Assembly: GCA_000827325.1 (NCBI GenBank)
Contig: KN832887.1
Span: forward strand, 868,001 to 932,000
Length of the DNA stretch: 64,000 bases
Direction: 5' to 3'
Origin: Oidiodendron maius Zn
Lineage: Eukaryota; Ascomycota; Leotiomycetes; Myxotrichaceae
Under the pieces are notes generated by a model, which worked only from the letters and a program-made list of their open reading frames with translations, was not told where the DNA came from and ran no database searches. This document shows, one piece after another, positions 23,224 to 33,002 of this stretch. Both the position numbers and the translations under genes were made by a program. Within the stretch, counting starts at the first letter, position 1. Every line of letters begins with the position of its first letter.

Positions 23224-24335
23224 ATGGCATCGCAAGCCAAAGCAATCACTTCTATCCTCGCAAACTCAGAAAATGGCGGCACCAAATCTCCCAATGCCGC
23301 AAACACTTTGCTCGCCAATTTGGAATCTCACCACACCAAGCCACTCTGGACGCAGATGACCAAACTCAACCCACCTCTTCCAAACCCCACAGCGGTAACC
23401 CATATTTGGAAATACGATGATATCAGACCGCACCTGCTACAGGCTGGGGAGTTGATTACTGAGAAACAAGCTGAGAGGAGAGTTGCCATGTTGGTTAATC
23501 CTGCGCGAAGTATGTGGCACTGTGTGTTACAGTTCGACAAATCGAAAACGATGAACATTATTACTAGGTAACGTTTGCTGACGTGTCTATAGCCGCGCCA
23601 TATACGACGGATACACTCTATGCCGGCCTCCAACTCGTTATGCCCAATGAAACCGCCCCCGCACATCGCCATACAGCCTTTGCTATGCGTTTTATCATTG
23701 AAGGCTCCGGTGGCTTCACAGCAGTACACGGTCGACGAATTTGCATGACTCGTGGTGATGTGATTTTGACACCGACGTGGAATTGGCACGACCATGGGAA
23801 GGATGGATCAGGGCCGATGATTTGGCTCGATGGGCTAGATTTACCCGCCTTTGTGCATTTCCCAGTGCATTTTGTGGAGCATTATCAGCATAGCAGGTAT
23901 CCTGCCAAGGATGTAGATACGAACTCTAGCCCCATCGTATTTCCATGGGCGAAGATGAAAGCCGCGCTTGACGCTGAAGAGAGTGGATGGGCCATGAAGA
24001 GGTATTTGAGAGCAGATGGGAGTGAGGTTTCCAAAACATTGGGTGGATGCGCCGAACGTTTGATGGCTGGAAAGAACTCCCCTGCTATTCAGGAGACGGG
24101 GTCTTCTGTGTATCATGTGATCGAAGGGTCTGGGCACAGCGTCATCAATGGCGAGACGATATCGTGGAAGAAAGGGGACACATTCTGTGTGCCTTCATGG
24201 CACGAATATCAACACTTTGCGGACAGCACGAGGATAGTGTACTTGTACCGCTTTGATGATAAGCCTATGTTGAAGGCTTTGGGCTTTTACAGGACTAAGG
24301 ATATGGACATTGAAAGTTTAGCTACAGCCCACTAA
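23224..24335 (+). CDS. gentisate 1,2-dioxygenase (bicupin)
   Basis: Two exons, 23224-23509 and 23593-24335, with an 83-nt intron (GTATGT...TAG). The product is 342 residues, the normal length for the family. The first cupin holds the iron ligands: HRH at residues 120-122 (PAHRHTAFAMRFIIEG) and a His in the WNWHDHG block at about 161. The second cupin is visible as SSVYHVIEGSGHSVING and KKGDTFCVPSWHEYQHF. The N-terminal LWTQMTKLNPPLPNP and IWKYDDIRPHLLQAGELI are typical gentisate/salicylate dioxygenase family blocks. It opens gentisate between C1 and C2 to maleylpyruvate. A broader-specificity salicylate or 1-hydroxy-2-naphthoate dioxygenase is the alternative. Confidence 0.92.
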
Positions 24336-24861
24336 GGAGCTGCTTTAGGTTACTGTAGTCAAGAGTAGATAATTAGGTTTACTTACACGTATCATAGCAG
24401 TAAGGAGTATGATGTGAAATAGACTAATTTTAAGTATAGTAAGATGCGAAACCAGTTTAAGTCCAAAATTATCTCCGATTTAAACCCGACTAGAACTATT
24501 ACCAGTAAGGCCGGTGGTAGGTAGCCTGACCGAACGTTTACTTTGGCTTCAAACGCAAATCAGAGAGAGTTTGGACTGAAGCTAGCTTCGTATCCTATTG
24601 TAAAAGGGAAAGGCATAAAATAACTGACAAGGAGTCTAGAAGTTAATTTAAAGACTAAAATACTTTATTTGTTAATACTTAAGATTGTTCTTATTTATAT
24701 GTACTACCAAACAAATATGCTTGAATTTGGACACTTGGTCCTTTGAGCTTACATTAAGTCACTCAATTGCAAGTCGTTCATCACTGGTAATCATGATTAA
24801 ATAAGCGGGAATCAGTGTAATAGTGTAAAGATGTAAATTTACCTCTTGAAGACATGTCCCA
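24336..24861. other. convergent intergenic region
   Basis: 3' flanks of the dioxygenase and alcohol dehydrogenase genes, AT-rich, no gene. The word ATTATCTCCGATT at 24468-24480 also occurs in the alcohol/aldehyde dehydrogenase promoter at 26453-26465. Confidence 0.5.
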
Positions 24862-26311
24862 TCAGACGGGGAGTGTCACCACAGCCCTTCCACTAATCTC
24901 ATTTTTCTGTAGCCTCTGCAATACCTCATCTAAGTCACTAAAGTCAAATACCTCTATTATAGGTTTGATATCGCCCCTAGCAGCCATGTCTAGCAATTCA
25001 TCCATCTCCTTCTCGGTACCAACGGACGACCCAATAACATTAATTCCACGGATGATTAGTTGAAACGGACTGATAGGCAAATCATCCATCCCAAGCCCTA
25101 CGCAAACAAGAGTTCCGAGGTTGCGAACAAGGGAAAGCGCTTGCGCATATCCGGCCTGGCTGTTGGCTAAGCAAATTGCGCCATGGACGCCATATTCTTT
25201 GGTTAATTTCTTAACAGAGACGACTATATCATCCGTTTTATAATCCAGGAAACAAGTCGCACCAAGATCAATACATAATTTCCGTTTGGGCTCGCCTGTG
25301 TCGATAGCAATCACCTTTATCCCTAATCTGTGGGCGATTTGTATACCACTGTTTATGCCAGAAGTTAAATGTGATGTTTAACAGGAGTATACTGATGACA
25401 AGGGAAGACTCACAGGTGTCCAAGGCCACCGCCAGCGCCTGGTAGCAAAAGCCACTCTCCGGCCCTTAGACGTAATTTAGCTATGGCGGAATATATGGTT
25501 ATTCCCGCTGAGCCTCGATTAGAAAGTATTGTGAATCAAAATCTGTCGACATTACTTACCACAGAGCAAAGGAGCCGCTAGTCGGGAATCAAGAGCATCC
25601 GGGATGAAAGTCAGTGGCTTGACTGAAGAGACAATGTATTCTGTAGAAGTAAATTAATGATTTTCTGATAATGACTAGTAATGCCAAATCACTCACGTTG
25701 GAATGTTCCTGCTACATTCTGTACTATTTTCTTAGCATATGTCCTAGGTTAGGCTAACAAGTCGGGAACCTTACTCTACCTGGATTCGTTTGATTTGGAC
25801 AGTATGTGACGTTTTTCGAGCATATTTCGCAGTCACCACAGTAATTATACAGCCATCTATACTTTAATTACACTTTGTTATCGTACAAAGTCCCATGTGC
25901 ACTTACTTAACTCCTACCCGTCTACCGAGCAGATATGGGGATACATTTGAACCAGCTTAAGCATAAACAAGGTCAGATTCATTGTTCGTGAGTCATATTT
26001 AGACCGAACTAGAGAACGTACTTTCAATAATCTGTCCAATTCCTTCATGACCAGCTATATGAGTTGTCATTCGTGTTTGTCCCAGGATGCCATAAACATC
26101 AGAGTGGCTGCGGGCGCCCTTAGCAAATGCCGTGGACGCGACGGAGTCTTTCGTCTCGAAAGACTTACCAGACTCCAGTGCATTCAAGCTTTATTAGCAC
26201 TTCTCCTGATGATGGTGAAGGGATTGGAAGATCATCTCGAATCGTAATGTGAGCTTGGGGACCAGGTGTTTCCACCCATGCCCCTATCTGGGATTTTGTG
26301 GCGGTGGCCAT
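24862..26311 (-). CDS. zinc alcohol dehydrogenase (MDR family), eight exons
   Basis: Exons: 26169-26311, 26022-26107, 25907-25955, 25780-25856, 25697-25723, 25560-25640, 25414-25507 and 24862-25348. The sum is 1044 nt, giving 347 residues in one frame. All seven introns are 50-66 nt with GT-AG ends. The fourth (25724-25779) has alternative acceptors and was chosen by family length. Catalytic zinc ligands appear in LECTGVCHSD (Cys48) and AGHEGIG (His68-Glu69). The structural zinc loop is CGDCEICSKNVTYC. The nucleotide-binding motif is GAGGGLGHLGIQIA, followed by the family blocks GITIYSAIAK and GLGMDDLPIS. This is the yeast ADH-like group. In context it would oxidise a benzylic alcohol such as 3-hydroxybenzyl alcohol to the aldehyde. 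The exon density is the highest in the window. Confidence 0.88.
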
Positions 26312-26759
26312 GAGGTTTGCGATACTAGCACGTGAGAAAGGTGTGAAACAATTTAGATGTCTCTCATTGCACTAAGCTTCCTGATTGTAATTTTGTGCTC
26401 AGTTTTCAACCACAGCGGGGATGGGTCGGAAGTAAACTATTAAGGAGATTACATTATCTCCGATTCTAGCGCCACATGGCATTACCAAGCTGTGTGGAAA
26501 GACGTGGCTACAATTAACAGAGTAGAGCCAGATAGACCAACTCCAGAGATGGCTAACGTCCAAAATAATACCTATAGAAATGATGGATTAAAGGCTTCCG
26601 CTTGATTCCGGTGTGCTCCTCATATCACTGCCAAGGAACGCCGATTAATATCAGACGCTTACTTGCTTTCCGACATTCTTACCTGAATCCAATACTTGTA
26701 GTGGAGAGTTTCTTGTGAAGTATAACTTATCACGCCAGCTACCTCTCAATTTCTTTGCA
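26312..26759. promoter_or_regulatory. divergent promoter of alcohol and aldehyde dehydrogenase genes
   Basis: A 448-bp gap between head-to-head genes for sequential oxidations. It holds an inverted repeat GGAGAT-N6-ATCTCC at 26444-26461, directly followed by GATT. This is a plausible regulator site, unproven. Confidence 0.45.
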
Positions 26760-28272
26760 ATGCTATCCCGACAGATCTCGGTACCTTTAATTATCGACGG
26801 TAACGACGTGTTTCTCTCAAGCGAGGAACATTCCTTCGCCCTAGAGAGCGTTGTTATTAACTCGAAGTTAAAAGTAATTGCTCAGAGCGCAGATATTGCC
26901 AGCTGTCATGCAGCAGTGGATTCTTGTGCCAGAGCATTCGAGTCTTGGAGTCAAACATCCACAACTCACCGAAGACGTCTTTTTCTCCATTTGGCACATC
27001 TTCTAAGGAACCGAGGTGAAGAAATACGATGCATAATGGAAGAGGAAATCCACGCCACACGAGTATGGTCATCCATCAATCTCGAGGACAGCATTCTTAT
27101 GATCGAGGAAGCAGCCTCCCTCGTCACGTCGCCAGTTCTCTCTGGAACCCTTCCACCAGTGCAGAACCCCGAATCACAAGTTCTAGTCTTCACAGAACCC
27201 TTGGGAGTCATTTTAGGCATTGCGCCATGGAACTCCCCACTAATTTTGGGTTTCCGGAGTGTTGTCGCCGCGATTGCAGCGGGCAACACAGCCATTTTAA
27301 AAGGCAGTGAACATTCACCTCGTACCCACTATTTCATTGCATCATTGTTTCGAGATGCCGGCTTCCCACATGGAGTTTGCAATTTCTTGCTTCATAGAGA
27401 AGAAGATGCAGCTCAAGTGTTCGAAACCATCATTGAAAGATTTGAAATTAGAAAATGCAACTTCACGGGAAGCACACAAGTAGGGAGATCAATTTCAAGT
27501 AGAGCAGGGAGGGCTTTGAAGCCATGTCTGATGGAGCTTGGAGGGAAGAATTTTGTCATTGTTTTGGAGGATGCAGATGTGGACAAAGCGGCGAGAATGG
27601 TTGCAGAGGGAGCTTTTCTGAATGTAAGATGTTGCATAAAATGGTATATGGATTAACTAACGTGTCCCTTAGAATGGTCAAATCTGCATGTCAACGGATA
27701 TGGTATTAGTGGCCTCTCAAGTTTATTCAACTTTTCGGCAAGCTCTGCTTTCCATCGTTCAAAACACGACCTCGATACACGTTACTCAGATGATAACGAC
27801 GAAATCTGCGGCACGTATTCGAGGTTTAATATCAGACGCGCATCTAAAAGGTGCGATAATCCATACAGCTTTACAGGATGACGATACGGTAATGAATGCT
27901 AGAGGGACTCATAATACGGACATCCCAGCTACTATTATCGAAGGCATCACACCCGAGATGAAACTTTACACGGAAGAGTCGTTCGGGCCTCTCGTAGCAA
28001 TATTGCGCTTTGGGTCGGTTGATGAAGCTGTCGGCATTATTGGCAAATGCCGGTATGGCTTGTCAGCTGGAATTCACTCGAGAGATTATTATAAAGCGCT
28101 ATTCCTGGCTAAAAAGTTGAAGATTGGGGCAATTCATATCAACGGAACGACGGTGCATGACGAGAGCACAATACCCCACGGCGGATATGGTGATAGTGGC
28201 TGGGGGAGATTTGGGGCAGGATGGGGCCTGTCTGAATTTGTGCAGACGAAGACGATAGCAATAAATAAATAA
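26760..28272 (+). CDS. aldehyde dehydrogenase (salicylaldehyde dehydrogenase type)
   Basis: Two exons, 26760-27623 and 27673-28272, with a 49-nt intron. The product is 487 residues. The start is the ATG at 26760 (MLSRQISVPLIIDG); the open frame further upstream begins at a GTG and is not used. The catalytic Glu259 lies in MELGGKN and the catalytic Cys293 in NGQICMST, right after the splice. Cofactor-site blocks are GIAPWNSPLILG and FTGSTQVGR, with YTEESFGPLVAI near the C-terminal end. Length and the VPLIIDG opening match the NahF/salicylaldehyde and vanillin dehydrogenase group. The likely reaction is an aromatic aldehyde to the acid, for example 3-hydroxybenzaldehyde to 3-hydroxybenzoate. 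It is divergent from the alcohol dehydrogenase that would supply its substrate. Confidence 0.9.
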
Positions 28273-28787
28273 GTTTCGCAAGTTTAGCAAATTAATGGAT
28301 AGAGCCCAATTCAGGAATTATTCATCATTGAAACACCATCTCGTAATGCCGTATGCATCAAACACCAAGCCGCGCAGAGCTAAATCCTAATGTAAGTACG
28401 AGCGCCATTGGTTTCCTCAAGCCGCGCATAGTCACGACTTGGGAAATATCCCGCCTGTGGTCGTAGTAGTTAGACGCTAATCTGGTCAGGTGTTGAGCTA
28501 GAATTAGAATTAGATAGCAGCTCGTTCGTTCGTTACGTCACTTAGTTTATTTGTTTATTTCCGCGGACGTAAGATACAATCCCGATATATACGCGACACC
28601 CTACGAGGTCATTTGCTCAACGACAGGTACATACCTTTTCTCCCCACGCGATCCATATTCTCTGGTTCTCCCCGGAATTATTTGATTTGCATCCTGCGCG
28701 CAGCACGCCGCTTCCACCCAGCTCTCGGAAGGATCCGAACCGGCTGGTTCGGAACATCTGCTCGGAAACATCTCCTGCAGGCTGGCG
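28273..28787. other. intergenic between aldehyde dehydrogenase and regulator gene
   Basis: Contains an imperfect 13-bp direct repeat (CAAGCCGCGCA then G or T, then AG) near 28365 and 28420 with CG-rich cores. Otherwise featureless; presumably the promoter of the regulator. Confidence 0.45.
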
Positions 28788-31697
28788 ATGGAGACCTCGC
28801 GTGTCAAACGGCGAAGAATTTCACTTGCTTGCAGTGCATGTAGGGCGAGGAAATCACGCGTAAGTGAAGAGTAGATCTCCCAAGTCTCAGTTCCTGGTCT
28901 GCCAAGGCCCAACAAACGTTAGGTCACGTTTGTCCCCGGGATCTATAAGCTAGTTGTATTTCGTGAATGGCGAGATCTTGATTTGCCTGTCGTTTTTTAG
29001 AGCGCCATCTTCTCCGATCTACCTCGGATAAGAATGGTATAGAGGTGAACTCTCGCTAACGAGAGGTAGTGTGATGGGGCTAGGCCAAAATGCTCCGCCT
29101 GTGAAGAGTTAAGTTTTGAGTGCCTCTATATGCAGTCGGCTTCAAGCTCAAATGTCATTGTCGGCAAAGAATATCTCACTACTATAGAAGAGCGGCTTAA
29201 AATTGCGGAGGAGAATATATCAGATCTGCAGGCATGTCAAAGACGATCACGGAGGCAGTTGAGATTCGATGATGAGGACGTGACAGAGACAATTAATAGC
29301 GGAGCCACTTGCGAAGCCCCAAGTATCCAAGAAAATGGAGTCCTGAATGATGGTAGTGCTGAAGCACAGAACCTAGTCACTCTTGAAGACGAGACAGATG
29401 ATATAGGAGGGGTTATTTTTAGCGTTGAGGAGGACAGTGGCTTTTTTGGTGACTGGGGCCTGCTATAAACTATTTCATAACTAACATTTGCCAGGCCCCT
29501 CATCCAATATCGCCTTTAACCGTCATGTATCCCGTGCCGTGGCTCATATTTCTCAAATCCACCAGTATTGGCCTGACTCCAACGATAACAGCAGACTGCA
29601 ATCAGAGATTGGTGTCATGACTGTCTCAAGACCGCCATCTCCATCAGGTCACCGATCAGTTGGACAGACGAATTGGGGCAAGAATGAAGATCCAGTCAAT
29701 ATATATGCTCTTCCGCCTGAAGACAGGACTCATGAGCTCGTGGCACGATACTTTGGAGATACTGGACTTTTATTCCCATACATCCACGAAGGATCATTCT
29801 GGGAGACTTATAATGAGATGAGAAGTAGCAACTTCACACGGGTTAGGAGATCGTGGCTGGGATTACTCAACGTTGTTATGGCTCTAGCAACAAGCACAAC
29901 TATTGATACCGAATCAAGCGCTGAGAAGCGTGCTCAGGAATCAGATGTATACTATCGGCGAGCTGTGGGATTGTGTGAAAAGCAAGTAATGCGAGGTACA
30001 AGCCTCGAAATTGGTCAGTTGTCTCAAGCTCTTCATTGCCTACGATGAACTTACTATTATAGTGCAATTCCTTCTCGTCATGGGCCAATACCTTCAAGGT
30101 ACTCAGAGATCTGTAGAGACATGGACAATCCATGGCCTTGCTGTTAAAGCTGCTTTGCAACTTGGGTTGCATTCTCCTAAAGTATCGGAACGCTTTTCAC
30201 CTTTGGCACAAGAGTACAGAAAGCGAACATGGTACGGTTGTGTGATACTCGATCGGACACTCAGCATGAGTTTTGGTAGACCAGCAGCTATTCCAGATGA
30301 TTATGTCATTCTCGACCTTCCATGTCATGTTAATATAGGTGATCTTATGGAGTCAATAGACCCGCGGAGAGAAATCAGTTTAAATTTCTTCAACGCCACT
30401 ATGTTAGTCTGCCTTATAAAGTCCTGCTTGCTAAGTGACCACTAACACCGCTAGAACCCTCTATAGGATTATGTGGAATGTCATAAACACCTCATATGGT
30501 GGTAACATCGGTGCTGATATCCAATTAAGCGTTGTTGACACCATATCCCGTACTCTTCAGATGGAACAGCAGCTCGTTGAATGGGAGCTTAAACTCCCAC
30601 CTGACCTAACCTTGCGACATGCGACTGAAGTCCCGCCTTCGCCAGCCAATGTTGATCCTAATGGATCGTCAATAGAAAAGTTCCGCATCATCCTGACCTT
30701 GCGTCACCACAACTTACGCGTTCTCTTGCACCGACCAATATTAGTGAGCTTCTTAGACCTCGCTGGTAGTGAGTCCTTAGATGCAGACCCCCGGACTTCA
30801 ACCCTTCTGCATCAAATAGGTAGTAATAGTATGCAGTAAGTGCTATAAGATTCTTCCTTGCTCCCCTCTGTATCAACAACAAACGAAATATCAAATTTGT
30901 AATCCACGACAGTCAATACCAATCCCCTTTTATATCTTCCTCCACCCGTTTTGGCAACTAATATAAGTTAACTCCATGATGTTTACAGAATTTGTGTGCA
31001 ATCTTCTATAGAGATAATATCTCTCATCAATACTATTGTTACATCAACCGGTGAAAGACGAACGTGGCTAGGTGCCTGGTGGTTCAGCCTGTACTACACT
31101 TTTAATGCTGCACTTGTGCTATTTGCTGCAATTCTGGTGGCCCAGCATATAACTAATACTGAATCTTCTATCCTTCCACTCTCTATATCTCCTGCCGATA
31201 TGCAGAGGTCCTTGATCGACGCAGGAGCCTCGTTACGGCGGCTTGACACTGAGAATAGAATGATTGATAGATGTGCGGGATATGTCGAGAAGCTCGTAGG
31301 TGTATTGAAAACATTGGGTGGGTCATAATTTATTCATAATTACTCACTTCTATGACCGTAATAACAGCTCACTAAAGATGTGCTGACTCTGTTGATAGCT
31401 GCATCCCAACTTTCTATAACATCCCTAATTCCAACTCCAAATATTGCTTCGAATCCCCAGAAACCACTTAACAATGAAGATGATCAATTTAACAGTGATA
31501 TTTTTCAGGCTTTTCTGAATCCTAATTTATCACATACTTCACCATTGGGCATGGACCTTGGAGAATTCTTGTTAGAAGGAGACCTCGAATTTTTAAATCA
31601 GCTTGTCAGCATGGGAGCAGCAATAGGAATAAGACCAGGCCTCGAGACCAGCCAAAACCCAACTGCTGGTGATGATGAAGCCGTTATTGCTGCTTAA
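28788..31697 (+). CDS. Zn2Cys6 transcription factor with fungal_trans domain
   Basis: Seven exons: 28788-28859, 29070-29448, 29495-30013, 30063-30402, 30455-30835, 30989-31318 and 31379-31697. The total is 2340 nt, giving 779 residues. Exon 1 is only 24 codons and supplies METSRVKRRRISLACSACRA and the first three zinc Cys. A 210-nt intron separates it from the rest of the cluster (CDGARPKCSAC). The six Cys are at 15, 18, 25, 32, 35 and 42. A short coiled coil (EYLTTIEERLKIAEENI) follows. The fungal-specific factor domain is evident in the GPSSNIAFNRHVS, YFGDTGLLFPYIHEGSFW, VETWTIHGLAVKAALQLGLH and RKRTWYGCVILDRTLSMSFG blocks. Position at the end of the catabolic cluster makes it the likely pathway regulator. 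Exons 4-7 boundaries are less certain than 1-3. Confidence 0.85.
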
Positions 31698-33002
31698 GAT
31701 GACTAAATTTTACCCAAAAAATTCATCTGTACGCGTCATCAAAATATTACAAAAAGCTTTGATAGGAGCTTTTTAAAGGACTTCTTTAGAAATCCTTGCT
31801 CTACTACATATTGCCCAACTCAAGTGCTCGCTTTAGTAATGAATACTGTATACTGTATAGGTGGTCTAAAAATGTGCTTCGTAGGGGGGCAGAAGTTGCG
31901 GGCTCAAATCGTAGGAGTACACTGCAATTGTTGAAGACAGACACACGGCATATGCAGGCTGAGTAGCTTAACACACAAGGTCGCACAATTGGTATAAGGA
32001 TTTTGAAATCAATGAATATTGTTACATCATATAGTCTCCGAGGCCCTCAATCCAAAAGGCAGAACCTTGGCCGAAACCTTGAATGTTGGGAGTTTGTGTA
32101 ATCACGTTTACTACAGGCTCTTCACTAGTCGCGGGGCAAGGGTGTCCGAGAAATATCAAGCAGCACTAATCGTAGTGTCAACACCAATGTTGGACTAAAG
32201 GGTATACCCACCACCTGTCCCCAAAGTCGCATTCAAGCCAGCATTGACCCTATCGTCTCGCATTTGCCGAAATTTTGCATGCTAGAGATCCTTAAGCACA
32301 CTACCAAGTAGCAGTTAGGCCAGCTCGTACCATGCTTACTGCCCTCAAGCTAGATCGCCGGAAACCCATCACATACGAGTCGGGTTTTTCATGAGCTCTT
32401 TCGAAATATCTTTCGATGCAGGTGTCTCTAGACAACATACCGCGTTCTTGGTCGAACGTATTACTAATATCTTGCCTCTCTCCTTGGTATAGACTCGCAG
32501 CTCTGCCACAAGAGCGGCCGCGCCAGTGAAGCCTTTGCAGAGAGCTTTCTGCCACGAGAGCCTCGAACATACGACGCCATATCAAAACGTAGGAATGTCC
32601 CTCTCTCTACCTCCATCATCGTGTCAGAAGAAGCTGCAGATCCAGTTCTGCCTCACGACATTATCTCACCAATCAGCTTTGCCTCGCCGAATGAAATCCT
32701 TCCGTGAGCCCGAGGCGCCCGAGATTCCCCATTCGAAAACAACGCGGCAATTCTTTAGGCATGTCTCGAAACTGTTTAATATGGCACGGGAATTATACGC
32801 TGGATATTAAGATGAAGCTGCTTGGTACCCATTGATTCACATGGTTCTCATCGGTTCATCTGGTACAGCTGTGTGTGAAATCGGTGTCCCACATCAAACG
32901 CTTGAGAAATAATTTGCACGCACCAGCTAGCGGTGCTGCGGGTTACCTTTTATGCTCACATGGATGAAATTCAAGAGGCTCCAACGAATGAGTCGCTATA
33001 CT
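31698..33002. other. intergenic, no supported gene
   Basis: About 1.3 kb. A 94-codon frame occurs on each strand around 32301-32810, neither with a known domain. Nothing further recognised. Confidence 0.45.

Noticed and set aside
25724-25779. Alternative intron (GTAAGG donor, TAAG acceptor) in the alcohol dehydrogenase
   Set aside because: It keeps the frame but inserts extra residues where the family has fixed length; the GTAGAG/AATAG pair fits better, though RNA evidence would decide.
24468-26465. Shared 13-mer ATTATCTCCGATT as a regulator motif
   Set aside because: A repeated 13-mer is expected by chance many times in 64 kb, and one copy lies between 3' ends; kept only as a note.
29070-29130. 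Regulator first looked as if it had only half a Zn2Cys6 cluster
   Set aside because: The missing CxxC half was found in a 24-codon exon at 28788-28859 with a good GTAAGT donor, so the domain is intact.
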